From NCBI RefSeq assembly GCF_011764445.1, contig NZ_BLPG01000001.1:372001-436000 (forward strand): a stretch of 64,000 nucleotides of DNA. The letters are read 5' to 3'. This document shows positions 1-7,982 of this stretch, one piece after another. The stretch's first letter is position 1. Every line of letters starts with the position of its first letter. Below the pieces are notes generated by a model that worked only from the letters and a program-made list of their open reading frames with translations, was not told where the DNA came from and did no database searches. This stretch comes from Phytohabitans rumicis. GTDB taxonomy: Bacteria; Actinomycetota; Actinomycetes; Mycobacteriales; Micromonosporaceae. A program made the translations under genes and the position numbers.

Positions 1-528
1 GACCGCGGTGTCCACGATCGCCATGTCGGTGGTGTAGGAGTCCGGCACGCCGGGGTTGCGGTGCCCGGAGTAGTACATCAGCGGCGCACCGATGGTGCCG
101 GCTTCGATGACGTTCTTCAGCCCGCGGTACGCGTCGTCGTACCGTCGCATGAAGCCGACCTGCACCAGCCGGCGGCCGGCGGCGACCTCCGCGTCGATGA
201 TGTTCCGGCAGGCCCGCTGGGTGGTGGCCAGCGGCTTCTCGCAGAAGACCGGCTTGCCGGCGGCGATGCCGGCCAGCACGTACTCCTCGTGGGTGGGTCC
301 CCACGAGGTGACGAGGACGGCGTCGACGTTCTCGTTCCCGATCACGTCCTGACCGGTGGCGTGCACGGTGGCGTCCTTCAGCCCGGCCGCGACCTGCTGC
401 GCCAGGTCGGCGCTGAGGTCCGTGACCGCGGTGACGTCCGCGCCCGACAGGACCTGGGTGATCCGGCGGATGTGGTCCTGGCCGATCATGCCGGTGCCGA
501 CGACTCCGACTCGTACGCTCCCGCTCAT
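1..528 (-). CDS. Gfo/Idh/MocA-family dehydrogenase, inositol 2-dehydrogenase-like (C-terminus beyond window)
   Basis: NAD(P)-dependent oxidoreductase that would oxidise myo-inositol or a related polyol. The visible N-terminal ~176 residues begin MSGSVRVGVVGTGMIGQDH, a Rossmann fold with the dinucleotide motif GVVGTGMIG. The family signature EKPL follows at about residue 95 (GKPVFCEKPLA). The reading frame runs off the left edge, so the catalytic Lys/His part of the C-terminal domain is missing. The ATG is preceded by AAGGGA. It is the last visible gene of the ABC-transporter operon, 12 nt after the IolE-like gene, which supports a catabolic role. Other sugar dehydrogenases of this family remain possible. 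Confidence 0.85.
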   Translation of the reverse strand, partial: MSGSVRVGVVGTGMIGQDHIRRITQVLSGADVTAVTDLSADLAQQVAAGLKDATVHATGQDVIGNENVDAVLVTSWGPTHEEYVLAGIAAGKPVFCEKPLATTQRACRNIIDAEVAAGRRLVQVGFMRRYDDAYRGLKNVIEAGTIGAPLMYYSGHRNPGVPDSYTTDMAIVDTAV

Positions 529-540
529 AGGTTCCCTTTC

Positions 541-1464
541 TCAGTAAGGCCAGCGGCGGACCGGGCCGAGCCCACAGCCGACGTAGTAGCCGGCGGTGCG
601 GGCCCCGATCGGCAGCGGGATGTGCGGCTCGACCGGGTAGAGGTCCTGCTCGATGACGGCGAAGAGCTCGCGGTCGAGCCGGCCCAGGGCGTCGAGCAGC
701 GGCGGCATGTCGGGCTCGCCGTACGGCGGCTCGCACATCACGCCGAGCTTGACCGCGTCCGACAGCGGCAGGTTCTCGGCCAGCGCGCGGGCGCGCACCA
801 CGGGATCGACCTGCTTGAGGTGTACGTAGGTGATCCGCTCGGGGAACCGTTCGATGATCTCGATGTTGTCGCCCTCGCAGTAGGCGACGTGGCCGGTGTC
901 CAGGCAGAGGTTGACCAGTGCCGGGTCGGTGTCGCTCAGGAAGCGCTCGATCCGGACCTGGGTGTCGACGTGGGTGTCCACGTGCGGGTGGAAGACCAGC
1001 TTGACGCCGTACTGCTCGTAGATGACCTTCGCGAGCACGTCGGTACCGGTGACCAGGTTCGTCCACTGCTCAGGGTCGATGTCCCCGGCCTGCGTCGCCG
1101 CACCGGTGCGCATGTCGGTGTACTGCTCGGGCAGGTGGACCAGGTACTCGGCGCCGAGCGCGGCCAGCAGGCGGGCCTCCTGGCTGAAGGCGACGATCGC
1201 CGCCGCCAGCGCCTCCTTGCCCTTGTGCAGGCCGGCGAACACGGTGCCGCCGCAGACGGTGAGCCCGCGCGCCGCCAGTTCCTCCTTGAGCCGTACGGGG
1301 TCCTGGGGCAGGAATCCCTGCGGGCCGAGCTCGGTGTGGACATAGCCCACGCGGGCGATCTCGTCCAGGTACGCGTCCCACGTCACCTGGTGCGGATCGC
1401 TGGGGAACCACACTCCCCAGGAGTCGGGCGCGGTGCCGAGCCGCAGCTTCGACAGATCGGTCAT
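541..1464 (-). CDS. IolE-like TIM-barrel protein (inosose dehydratase / sugar phosphate isomerase family)
   Basis: A 307-residue xylose-isomerase-like TIM barrel. The N-terminal stretch GTAPDSWGVWFPSDP closely resembles the start of myo-inosose-2 dehydratases (IolE), which convert the ketone made by inositol dehydrogenase into a diketone. Metal-ligand motifs of the fold are visible: VFHPHVDTHVD, CLDTGHVAYC and YVHLKQVD. The start codon overlaps the stop of the upstream ATPase gene by 4 nt (ATGA), so the two are translationally coupled. Pairing with a Gfo/Idh dehydrogenase downstream and a sugar ABC importer upstream points to inositol or another cyclitol as the substrate. IolH/IolI-type isomerase activity is the alternative. 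Confidence 0.85.
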   Translation of the reverse strand: MTDLSKLRLGTAPDSWGVWFPSDPHQVTWDAYLDEIARVGYVHTELGPQGFLPQDPVRLKEELAARGLTVCGGTVFAGLHKGKEALAAAIVAFSQEARLLAALGAEYLVHLPEQYTDMRTGAATQAGDIDPEQWTNLVTGTDVLAKVIYEQYGVKLVFHPHVDTHVDTQVRIERFLSDTDPALVNLCLDTGHVAYCEGDNIEIIERFPERITYVHLKQVDPVVRARALAENLPLSDAVKLGVMCEPPYGEPDMPPLLDALGRLDRELFAVIEQDLYPVEPHIPLPIGARTAGYYVGCGLGPVRRWPY

Positions 1465-2231
1465 AGCGGTTTGCCCTCCCGGTGACGCCGTACGCCTTCC
1501 GCCCCCTCGACCACGGCCGCGGTGAGCTCCTCGACGCTGGTCTCGTCGCGCCGGACGTCGAGGATCTTGCGGCCGTGGTTCATGACGATGTGCCGGTCGC
1601 AGACCTTGTACGCGTGGTGCAGGTTGTGGGTGACCAGCAGCGAGCTGACCCCTTCCGCCTTCAGCGCCACCAGGTAGCTCAGCAGCGCCTCGGTGGCCCG
1701 GACGGCGAGCGCGCTGGTCGGCTCGTCGAGGATCAGCAGGGAGCGCTTGAAGTGGACGGCGCGGGCGATGGCGACCGCCTGGGCCTGGCCGCCGGACAGC
1801 GAACCGACGAGCTGCTTGGCGCTCTTGATGCCCTCGATGCTGACGACGCTGTCGAGGATCTCGGTGGCGATCTCGTCCATCTTCTTGAGCTTGAGAAAGC
1901 CGAGGCGGTTGGTCAGCTCCCGCCCCGCGAAGATGTTGCGGGTGATGCTCATCGTGGGCACGAGTGCGGAGTCCTGGAAGATGGTCTCCACGCCTCGGCG
2001 TTCGGTCTCCGGCCGGGTCACGCGGCCGAGTTCCTCGCCGTCCCAGTAGTAGCTGCCGGAGCTCATCGACAGGACACCAGACATGATCTTGACGAGCGTC
2101 GACTTGCCGGCGCCGTTGTCGCCGAGCAGGCCGACGACCTCACCGCGGCCGATCTCGATGGACACGTCGTCGAGTACGGTGTTCGGACCGTACCTCTTGC
2201 TCACGCCCTGAAGCGCCAGGAGTGCGGGCAT
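1461..2231 (-). CDS. Sugar ABC transporter ATP-binding protein
   Basis: A 256-residue single-domain ABC ATPase beginning MPALLALQGVSKRYGPN. It has Walker A GDNGAGKST, Q-loop IFQDSALVP, signature LSGGQAQAVAIARA and Walker B LLILDEPTSALA. The length fits the single-domain ATPases of ribose/inositol-type importers rather than the fused RbsA type. I start it at the ATG at 2231; a longer in-frame reading exists upstream but runs through the permease gene in another frame. It starts 2 nt after the permease stop and overlaps the IolE-like gene by 4 nt. It energises import through the neighbouring permease and binding protein. Confidence 0.93.
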   Translation of the reverse strand: MPALLALQGVSKRYGPNTVLDDVSIEIGRGEVVGLLGDNGAGKSTLVKIMSGVLSMSSGSYYWDGEELGRVTRPETERRGVETIFQDSALVPTMSITRNIFAGRELTNRLGFLKLKKMDEIATEILDSVVSIEGIKSAKQLVGSLSGGQAQAVAIARAVHFKRSLLILDEPTSALAVRATEALLSYLVALKAEGVSSLLVTHNLHHAYKVCDRHIVMNHGRKILDVRRDETSVEELTAAVVEGAEGVRRHREGKPL

Positions 2232-2233
2232 GG

Positions 2234-3232
2234 TCACGTCGCCTTGCCTTCCATGAGCTTGTTGAAGACCGCGGCGATCACGATGCTGACGCCGACGAAG
2301 AGCTGCACGTAGAAGCCGGGTGCCTTGCCGATGATCAGGCCGTTCTCGATGGTGCGGATCAGCGCCGCCCCGACGATCATTCCGAAGATCGTGCCCTTGC
2401 CACCCGTGAGCGAGCAGCTGCCCACCACGGCGGCCGCGATGGCCAGCAGGGTGTACTCCTCCGTCGTCGCCGGCTGCATGCCCGAGGTACGAACGGCGAT
2501 GAGGACCGAGGCGGTGCCGGTCATCAGTCCCATGAACGCGAACGCCTGCAGCTTGACCACGTTCGGTTTGATCGAGACCGCCTTCGCGGCCGCGACGTTG
2601 CCGCCGACGGCGTATATCTTGTTGCCCAGGCGGTGGCGGTGCAGCAGGAACCACGCGGCGACGCCGATCAGGAGCAGCCAGACGATCTGTGACCGGAAGT
2701 AGCCGTAGTCGCCGGCGAAGAGCGATACGAGCGTGTCGGTCCGCACCCCCGGGGCGAAGACGGCGGGGGTCAGCCCGTTGACGAAGATGCTGGCGCCGGT
2801 CCAGAAGAACGCCATGCCGAGCGTCGCGATGAACGAGGGGATCCCGGTCAGGACGACGATGAGCCCGTTGACCACGGCGATGGCCACCGCGCTCGCCACG
2901 GCCGCGACGAAGGCGATCGGCCAGCCGTACTCGTTGGCGGTCCGGATGAAGACGACCGCGGACAGTCCGATGACGGCTCCGATCGAGAGGTCGAACTCCC
3001 CCGCGATCATCAGCACGCCCGCCCCGATGGCCAGAATCCCCAGCACCGGGATGCTCTGGGAGAGCACGCCGGAGAGGTTGTTCTCGTTGAGGAACGGAAA
3101 CTCCGCCGGGCTGACGAGCGCCGCCGTGACGAACGCCAGCAGGATGGCGCCGTACACGATGCTGATTTCGAGCGCGCCTCGCCCGCGCAGGTAGTAGGCG
3201 TTCTCTTTGAGCCGCCCAAGGGTGATGGTCAT
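2234..3232 (-). CDS. Sugar ABC transporter permease (RbsC/IatP family)
   Basis: A 332-residue integral membrane protein with many hydrophobic segments (for example SIVYGAILLAFVTAALVS and PVLGILAIGAGVLMIAGEFDLS). The GEFDLSIGA and GKGTIFG motifs are typical of the RbsC branched-chain/sugar permease family (BPD_transp_2). It would form the transmembrane channel for the sugar or cyclitol delivered by the upstream lipoprotein. I chose the ATG giving MTITLGRLKENAYYL; the reading frame extends 17 codons further but without conserved sequence. It lies between the binding protein, separated by a hairpin-containing spacer, and the ATPase. Confidence 0.92.
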   Translation of the reverse strand: MTITLGRLKENAYYLRGRGALEISIVYGAILLAFVTAALVSPAEFPFLNENNLSGVLSQSIPVLGILAIGAGVLMIAGEFDLSIGAVIGLSAVVFIRTANEYGWPIAFVAAVASAVAIAVVNGLIVVLTGIPSFIATLGMAFFWTGASIFVNGLTPAVFAPGVRTDTLVSLFAGDYGYFRSQIVWLLLIGVAAWFLLHRHRLGNKIYAVGGNVAAAKAVSIKPNVVKLQAFAFMGLMTGTASVLIAVRTSGMQPATTEEYTLLAIAAAVVGSCSLTGGKGTIFGMIVGAALIRTIENGLIIGKAPGFYVQLFVGVSIVIAAVFNKLMEGKAT

Positions 3233-3267
3233 CGCGTTCTCACATTTCTTGTCGTGGGCAGTGGAGT

Positions 3268-3293
3268 GGGCCGGCCGAGGCAAGGGCCGGCCC
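3268..3293 (-). terminator. Stem-loop between binding-protein and permease genes
   Basis: A 9-bp perfect inverted repeat, GGGCCGGCC and GGCCGGCCC separated by 8 nt, lies in the 81-nt gap after the binding-protein stop. Such intra-operon hairpins commonly let the binding protein be made in excess over the membrane components, by partial termination or 3' mRNA protection. There is no T-run, so it is not a strong intrinsic terminator. The structure is read from sequence; the role is inferred. Confidence 0.55.
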
Positions 3294-3313
3294 GCTCCCG
3301 CACTCGCGGTGCG

Positions 3314-4351
3314 CTACCAGCGCACGCCCTGGAGGTCGGACTTCTCCAAGAGCTCCACATTGGACTTGTCGATCAGCGAGTTGCCACCGGAGTTGATGTT
3401 CGCCGGCGACAGGCCGAAGTCGAGGAACAGCGCGGCCTGCATCACGGTCTGGAAACCCTGGATGTAGCCCTGCTGGTCGGCGGTGGCGATGATCCGCCCG
3501 GACTTGATGCCCTCGATCACCTGCGGCGAGGTGTCGAAGCCGACGATGGGGGCCTTCACCCCGGCCGCGTCCTCCGCCGCGACGAGGTTCCGGTGCGGCG
3601 TACCGCCGAGGGGGACGACGGCCTTGACGTCCTTGTTGGCGCCCAGCCACGTGGTCAGCGCGTTGAGCGCCTGCTCGTCGGCGCCGGACGTGCGCAGGTA
3701 GGTGCACTTCACGCCGGCCTGCTTCAGCACCGACTCGACCCCGCCGCCGCGCTGGATGGCGTACTGCTGCTGCGGCTCCTCGGCCGGGCACAGGACCTTG
3801 TCGCCCGCCTGGAGACTGACCTCCTTGACCAGCCGCTCCCCGACGAGCGCACCGACCTCGAAGAAGTTCTGTCCCACGAATGCCTTGACACAGCTCTTCG
3901 CCGCATCGGCCGGCGGGACGTTGAACGCGAACACCGCGATGCCGGCCTTGTCCGCCTCACAAGCCGCGTTCTCCCACGCCGGGTCGTTGAACGGGACGAA
4001 CACCGCCGCCGGCTTGGTCGCGATCGCCGCACCGATGAGGTCGGTCATCTTGCCCGTATCGCCCTCGGCGGTCTGATCCGTGATGGTCAGGCGCCCCAGC
4101 TGCGCGGCGTCCTTCGCGCCGCTGACCATCTGGTTCCAGAAGGCGTCGGCACTCGGGTTGTAGAACGTGAAGAAGTAGGCCGCGCGGTTCTGCGCGCGGC
4201 TGCCGAGGCCGTCCTTGAGGCCCGTCCCGTCGGCGCTTTCAGCGGTGTCGGAGCAGGCGCTGGCGAGCAACAGGAGGGCCGCGGTACCAACGCCGGCGGC
4301 GACCCGGCGCCACCGGCTGCGAGAAGTAGTCACATGAGGCAAGAGGTTCAC
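3314..4351 (-). CDS. Sugar-binding lipoprotein of ABC transporter (periplasmic-binding-protein type 1 family)
   Basis: Extracellular substrate-binding protein of the ribose/inositol class, about 340 residues. The signal peptide has an Arg-rich n-region (SRSRWRR), a hydrophobic core and lipobox LLLLASAC. The mature part shows the two-lobed Peripl_BP_4 pattern (YNPSADAFWNQMVSGAKDA, then IVGFDTSPQVIEGIKSG and ATADQQGYIQGF). The start is uncertain. The longest frame begins at GTG 4387, but that lies at or before the predicted transcription start, so GTG 4351, TTG 4342 (best spaced from GAGGAAG) or GTG 4333 are likelier. It is the first gene of the polyol uptake/catabolism operon. Confidence 0.9.
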   Translation of the reverse strand: MNLLPHVTTSRSRWRRVAAGVGTAALLLLASACSDTAESADGTGLKDGLGSRAQNRAAYFFTFYNPSADAFWNQMVSGAKDAAQLGRLTITDQTAEGDTGKMTDLIGAAIATKPAAVFVPFNDPAWENAACEADKAGIAVFAFNVPPADAAKSCVKAFVGQNFFEVGALVGERLVKEVSLQAGDKVLCPAEEPQQQYAIQRGGGVESVLKQAGVKCTYLRTSGADEQALNALTTWLGANKDVKAVVPLGGTPHRNLVAAEDAAGVKAPIVGFDTSPQVIEGIKSGRIIATADQQGYIQGFQTVMQAALFLDFGLSPANINSGGNSLIDKSNVELLEKSDLQGVRW

Positions 4352-4387
4352 TTCCTCTCGGGGAGCGCGCCTGGTGGCGCTCGCCAC

Positions 4388-4417
4388 ATGTAACTAGCAC
4401 GTGCTAGTCTTTGTCAA
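4388..4417 (-). promoter_or_regulatory. Promoter of the sugar/inositol operon
   Basis: On the minus strand TTGACA (4412-4417) and TTACAT (4388-4393) are spaced 18 nt apart, a good sigma70-type promoter directly upstream of the binding-protein gene. The predicted transcription start is near 4381. This argues against the most upstream GTG start of that gene. Confidence 0.6.
4393..4408. promoter_or_regulatory. 16-bp perfect palindrome, probable repressor operator
   Basis: ACTAGCACGTGCTAGT is its own reverse complement and has the central CG step typical of LacI-family operators. It fills most of the spacer between the -35 and -10 boxes, so a bound repressor would block RNA polymerase. No LacI-type regulator is encoded in the window; it may lie beyond the left edge. 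Confidence 0.65.
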
Positions 4418-4449
4418 CACTTTGTTAAGACAAAGAACCAGGGCGGCGA

Positions 4450-4815
4450 TCACGAGATGTAGTGCAAGATCACATTGTGTACGTGGTGCGCCTTCTGCGC
4501 GCCGCGGAACTCCACCTCGTACGTGTGCGTGCCCACGTTGATCGCGATTGCGCCGGTGGAGAAGAACTCGCCGCCCCACGACTTGTTGCTCACCACGCTC
4601 ACGCTCGTGATCTTCGAGTACGGGATGCTGGTGATCGCGAACTTCTTACCCATGAACGACTTGTCCTGGATGATCACACGCCGCGTCGTCAGGCCGATGA
4701 AGCCGGTCCCCGTGCCGACCGCGTCGTACACCGCGATGACATCCTCGCCGTCCAGCAAGCCGCTCTGGATCTGTCGAAGCTGCTCGCGCCGATCGTGGAT
4801 AACCTGCTGCGCCAT
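4450..4815 (-). CDS. Small PH-domain-like protein
   Basis: A protein of about 121 residues with the bacterial pleckstrin-homology pattern (bPH_1/YokE type): VIAVYDAVGTGTGFIGLTTRRVIIQDKSFMGKKF, alternating beta strands, ending with a helix-like HHVHNVILHYIS. The pattern 'TTRRVIIQDK..' followed by 'YSKITSVSVV' is characteristic. No signal peptide or membrane segment is present, so it is presumably cytosolic. The ATG at 4815 is preceded by GGAT; a GTG three codons upstream is possible. The gene stands alone between the sugar operon and the SnoaL-like gene. Its function is unknown. Confidence 0.75.
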   Translation of the reverse strand: MAQQVIHDRREQLRQIQSGLLDGEDVIAVYDAVGTGTGFIGLTTRRVIIQDKSFMGKKFAITSIPYSKITSVSVVSNKSWGGEFFSTGAIAINVGTHTYEVEFRGAQKAHHVHNVILHYIS

Positions 4816-4856
4816 GAGATCCACGGTAACGGCGCACCGCCAACCCCGCCCGTTAG

Positions 4857-5312
4857 TCAGGTCGAGGGGGTGGGGGCCGCGTTGACAGCTGCGACAAGTC
4901 CGTCGAGTTGGCCGCGGATTCGAGCGGCGGTGAGGTGGTCGAAGTAGTCGCGGGAGCTGACAATCTCGCCGTCGCGCACGCGGAGCACGAAGATGCCGGG
5001 CAGAACGAACGGCTCGCCAGTGTCGGCGACGGTGCCCTGATACTCGAACTCGGCGACGATGACCTCAGGGTCGGCGGTCTCGTGGATGGTGATGTTGGCC
5101 GCCCGGCGGTGCAGCCGAGGACTGGCGCCGGTTGGCCGGAAGTGCTCGCGAAGCTCGTCGCGGGTACGCAACGCCGGGGCGCGACGCGGGTCGAACGGGT
5201 GCATGACATGGGTCTGCTCCGCGTATAACCAGGGAAGCTCGTCCCAACGACCCTCCGCAACGCCGTTCACGAGTGCGAGGAAGACCTCTCGCGGGCTAAG
5301 GGGTCGACCCAT
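4857..5312 (-). CDS. SnoaL-like / NTF2-fold protein
   Basis: A 151-residue protein of the SnoaL-like polyketide cyclase / NTF2 superfamily. N-terminal helices (SPREVFLALVNGVAEGRWDELPWLYAEQTHVMHPF) lead into a cone-shaped sheet (VIVAEFEYQGTVADTGEPFVLPGIFVLRVRDGEIVSSRDYFDH). The closing 'RVRDGEIVSSRDYFD' is the family hallmark. Members bind small hydrophobic ligands or act as isomerases, cyclases or hydrolases; no specific reaction can be assigned. It is transcribed divergently from a TetR regulator, with a large inverted repeat between them, so it is probably that regulator's target. Confidence 0.85.
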   Translation of the reverse strand: MGRPLSPREVFLALVNGVAEGRWDELPWLYAEQTHVMHPFDPRRAPALRTRDELREHFRPTGASPRLHRRAANITIHETADPEVIVAEFEYQGTVADTGEPFVLPGIFVLRVRDGEIVSSRDYFDHLTAARIRGQLDGLVAAVNAAPTPST

Positions 5313-5328
5313 GGGATTCTCCTATACG

Positions 5329-5372
5329 ATCCGGAGTGTCGACTCCGATTATATGGAGTCGACACTCCGGAT
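5329..5372. promoter_or_regulatory. 18-bp-arm inverted repeat, TetR operator region
   Basis: Perfect arms ATCCGGAGTGTCGACTCC (5329-5346) and its complement (5355-5372) flank the AT-rich 8-mer GATTATAT. It sits in the 80-bp gap between the divergent SnoaL-like and TetR genes, 20 bp before the TetR ATG. Each arm also contains a GTCGAC core, so two repressor dimers could bind. This is a strong candidate for an autoregulatory TetR operator. Confidence 0.75.
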
Positions 5373-5392
5373 ATCAAGCGGACGAAGGAACG

Positions 5393-6001
5393 ATGAGTAC
5401 CTCAGGCATGGGCCAGACCGGCGGCCGGCGGGTGCGACGCGTCGATGCGCAGGCCAACCGCGGCCGCATCCTGGACGTCGCCGAAGAGGTCTTCGGCAAG
5501 GGCGGCGAGTCCGCGTCGACGGAGGAGGTGGCCCGCCTGGCCGGGGTCGGCATCGCCACGGTCTTCCGCCACTTCCCCACCAAGGCGGCACTGCTGCAGG
5601 CCGTTCTCGTCAGGCGGTTCGATCGCCTACGCGAGCAGGCCGAAGCATTGCTCGACACCACGGATCCCGGCACCGCGTTCTTCGACTTCTATCGCCACCT
5701 CGTCGCTGACGCGGCAACGAAGATCGCCATAGGCGAGGCACTACTCGACGCCGGCGGTGACAGCGACGGCGAAGCCGCTCAGGCATCCAACGGACTACGC
5801 CGAGCCGTCGGCGCACTTCTGCGGCAAGCCCAGCAAGCCGGCGCCGTCCGAGACGACGTCGAACTGCCCGAGGTCTACGCCTTGCTGGTTGCCACATCCC
5901 GAGCCGCCGCACACACAGACCTCGACGACGAGGTGAAAGCCCGCGCGCTCGCCATCGTCTTCGACGGCCTCGCGCCCCAACCCGTCACCCGGTCAGGATG
6001 A
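5393..6001 (+). CDS. TetR-family transcriptional regulator
   Basis: A 202-residue TetR repressor. The N-terminal helix-turn-helix reads ANRGRILDVAEEVFGKGGESASTEEVARLAGVGIATVFRHFPTKAALL, a near-consensus TetR DNA-binding domain. The C-terminal ligand domain (about residues 70-195) is of the AefR/TetR_C_33 type. I start at the ATG at 5393, behind GAAGGAA; the upstream in-frame GTG lies within the operator repeat. It probably represses itself and the divergent SnoaL-like gene. Its last 17 nt overlap the convergent gene at 5985. Confidence 0.92.
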   Translation: MSTSGMGQTGGRRVRRVDAQANRGRILDVAEEVFGKGGESASTEEVARLAGVGIATVFRHFPTKAALLQAVLVRRFDRLREQAEALLDTTDPGTAFFDFYRHLVADAATKIAIGEALLDAGGDSDGEAAQASNGLRRAVGALLRQAQQAGAVRDDVELPEVYALLVATSRAAAHTDLDDEVKARALAIVFDGLAPQPVTRSG

Positions 6002-7313
6002 CCGCCTGCGGCACCAGGCTGACGGACGCGCCGGTGGCGCTGGTGACGCGCACCGCGCCGGCCACCGTACGTACCGGCGTGAGTGTCTGGCGCTCCGGTC
6101 CCGCGGCGGTGTTGAGCACCGGGTCGGCCGGCGGCTTCGAGTCCGGCGGGAACACGGCCAGCCGGGCGGGGCCGTCGCTCGACGCGCTGACCGCGAGCAG
6201 GACCGCGGTGACGCGGTCGGCCGGTACGCCGTCGATGCCGGCCGGCGGGATCACGGTCACGTCGGTCTGCTTGCCCGCCACCACCGGTACCGGCTCCCCC
6301 GCGCCGGGCTTGACCGGAACCACCAGGCCGGCGACCTGGCTCGCCGCCCCCTCGCCGGTGACGTACCCGACGAGGTTGGCGGTGAGCAGCTCGCCCGCCT
6401 GATAGTGCAGGCTGACCTTGCCGTCGGTCACCGGCACGACCAGGAAGCCTTCCCTGGTACGGTCGGCGCCGCTGGTCGCCATCCAGAACACCCGTTGATC
6501 GAGCTTCTTCGCGCTGTCACCGAGCGCGACGAACCCGCCCCGACGGCCCACGTCCGCCGAGATGTGCAGCAGGGCCGCCCCGATCGTGCCCGCCTTGCGC
6601 ACCGCCGGTACCCGGGACAGGTCGATCGTGGCGTCCTTGCCGTCGGTGTCGGGCACGAGACGCAGCACCTGGGTGGGTGGGACGACGACGATCCGCCCGG
6701 ACGTCGCCTCCTCCACGGGCTGAAACGCGCCGACCAGGTTCACCAGCAGGTGCCCGCCGCCACCGGTACGCGCCAGCGCTTCGCCGTCGGAGCCGACGCC
6801 GACCACGATCGTCGCGCTGCGCTGGGCCCGCGCCGCGGGCACCCGCAGCGCCGTGACCTGACCGGCCTGGGTGTCGATGGTGACGGCGCCGGGACCGGTC
6901 GCCGCGGTCAGCGACACCTCCAGCAACAGCGCACTGGCGCCCGCCGGGAGCGCCGGCAGCTTCAACGGCGCCGAGGCGCCGGGGGCCAACGGACGGCCGC
7001 CAGCACGCCGGCTGTCCAGCAGGGTGACGGGCCCGAGCAGTTCCAGCCGGGTCGATCCGGGTACGGCCCCGGTGGTACCCGCCGGGAGAGCCAACGTACG
7101 CGGGTCCAGCGCGCTCTCCGCCGCGTCGGCCTGATCCGCGGCGGTGGCGCCGATCAGCCGCACGCCGACCACCACCGCCGCCGCGGCCAGGATCGAAGCC
7201 AGCACGTACACGCCAATGTGGACGATCAAACGGCGCGACACACCGCGGCGTCGTTCCGCGTCGGCGACGGTCACCCGCACCGATCCAGGTCGCCGAGACG
7301 TCTTGTCCGGCAT
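5985..7313 (-). CDS. Membrane-anchored surface protein of the type VII secretion locus
   Basis: A 442-residue protein with a short cytosolic N-terminus, one transmembrane segment (LIVHIGVYVLASILAAAAVVVGVRLIG, residues ~28-55) and a large extracellular part. The outside region carries about three beta-rich modules. The first has the pattern found in many actinobacterial secreted proteins: VTLLDSRRAGGRPLAPGASAPLKLP, then VPAGASALLLEVSLTA, then a LLVNLVGAF ending. No catalytic motif is seen. It lies 24 nt after the 214-aa gene in the operon headed by the FtsK/SpoIIIE ATPase, so it may be a secretion accessory or an envelope ligand-binding protein. The function is not known. Confidence 0.75.
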   Translation of the reverse strand: MPDKTSRRPGSVRVTVADAERRRGVSRRLIVHIGVYVLASILAAAAVVVGVRLIGATAADQADAAESALDPRTLALPAGTTGAVPGSTRLELLGPVTLLDSRRAGGRPLAPGASAPLKLPALPAGASALLLEVSLTAATGPGAVTIDTQAGQVTALRVPAARAQRSATIVVGVGSDGEALARTGGGGHLLVNLVGAFQPVEEATSGRIVVVPPTQVLRLVPDTDGKDATIDLSRVPAVRKAGTIGAALLHISADVGRRGGFVALGDSAKKLDQRVFWMATSGADRTREGFLVVPVTDGKVSLHYQAGELLTANLVGYVTGEGAASQVAGLVVPVKPGAGEPVPVVAGKQTDVTVIPPAGIDGVPADRVTAVLLAVSASSDGPARLAVFPPDSKPPADPVLNTAAGPERQTLTPVRTVAGAVRVTSATGASVSLVPQAVILTG

Positions 7314-7337
7314 CGCAGCCTCCCCTTTAGAGCATTG

Positions 7338-7982
7338 TCAGGACCGTGTCAGCCACCCGTGATTCGCCGCCGAGGCGCCGGACGGTTCGTCGAAGGCGTC
7401 GTCGGGTCCGACGCGCTGCACCGCCCAGCCGTCCTCCGCCGCCAGGGGCATCGCGCGGACGGGCTCCGCCGCCCGGGGCATCGTGTAGGCGGGCTCCGGC
7501 GCGCGGGGCATTGCCTGGACGGGCTCCGCCGCGCCATGGTCCGCCGGCTGGAACGTGGCGAGCGCCGCACCGATCGCGTAGCCGACCCGGTGATCGGCGG
7601 CCGCCGGGGTGAGCCGCGCGTCGATGCGAACCTCGACGGTGGCCAGGAGGGTGGCCGCCCGCCCCGCCGTGACGACCCAGCCCTGGGCCAGGCCGGCACG
7701 CGCGAGCAGCACGGCGCTACCCGGCAGCACGTCGCCCGCCGGCAGCGCGGGGTCCAAAACGACGGCCAGCGGGCTCCAGCGGGGTAGCCGGAGGCGGCGG
7801 CGGACCCGTACCAGGCTCCGGCACGCCGCCGACAGCGCCCGTACCGGGGCCGCGCCGCCGGCCCACAGCTCGGCCGGCAGGTCCACACTGGCCAGCGCGG
7901 CGAGCCGCAGCGGATCCGGGCGGACCACCGCCAGCACGGCTTCGTCGAACGTCAGGCACACGCCCACGCCGGGGCTGTTCAT
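7338..7982 (-). CDS. Hypothetical protein coupled to the type VII ATPase
   Basis: A 214-residue protein that I do not recognise. The N-terminus (VGVCLTFDEAVLAVVRPDPLRLAALASVDLP) looks like the beginning of an actin-like or DUF7159-type domain, but this is only a resemblance. The middle is Ala/Arg/Leu-rich and soluble. Residues ~150-182 consist of three ten-residue repeats of the form AEPVQAMPRA. Its start overlaps the stop of the ATPase gene by 4 nt (ATGA), so it is translationally coupled and likely works with that ATPase. Confidence 0.7.
   Translation of the reverse strand: MNSPGVGVCLTFDEAVLAVVRPDPLRLAALASVDLPAELWAGGAAPVRALSAACRSLVRVRRRLRLPRWSPLAVVLDPALPAGDVLPGSAVLLARAGLAQGWVVTAGRAATLLATVEVRIDARLTPAAADHRVGYAIGAALATFQPADHGAAEPVQAMPRAPEPAYTMPRAAEPVRAMPLAAEDGWAVQRVGPDDAFDEPSGASAANHGWLTRS
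7441..7530 (-). repeat. Three tandem 30-bp coding repeats
   Basis: Units 7441-7470, 7471-7500 and 7501-7530 share a GGGGCAT...GGGCTCCG pattern with a few substitutions. They encode the Pro/Met-rich decapeptide repeats near the C-terminus of the 214-aa protein. The in-frame unit length suggests expansion under protein-level selection. Confidence 0.7.

Noticed and set aside
61-1485. Long plus-strand reading frames over the inositol operon
   Set aside because: They mirror the minus-strand genes in another frame; the minus strand carries clear IolE and Gfo/Idh motifs and ribosome-binding sites, while the plus-strand translation is low-complexity Arg/Asp/Val-rich.
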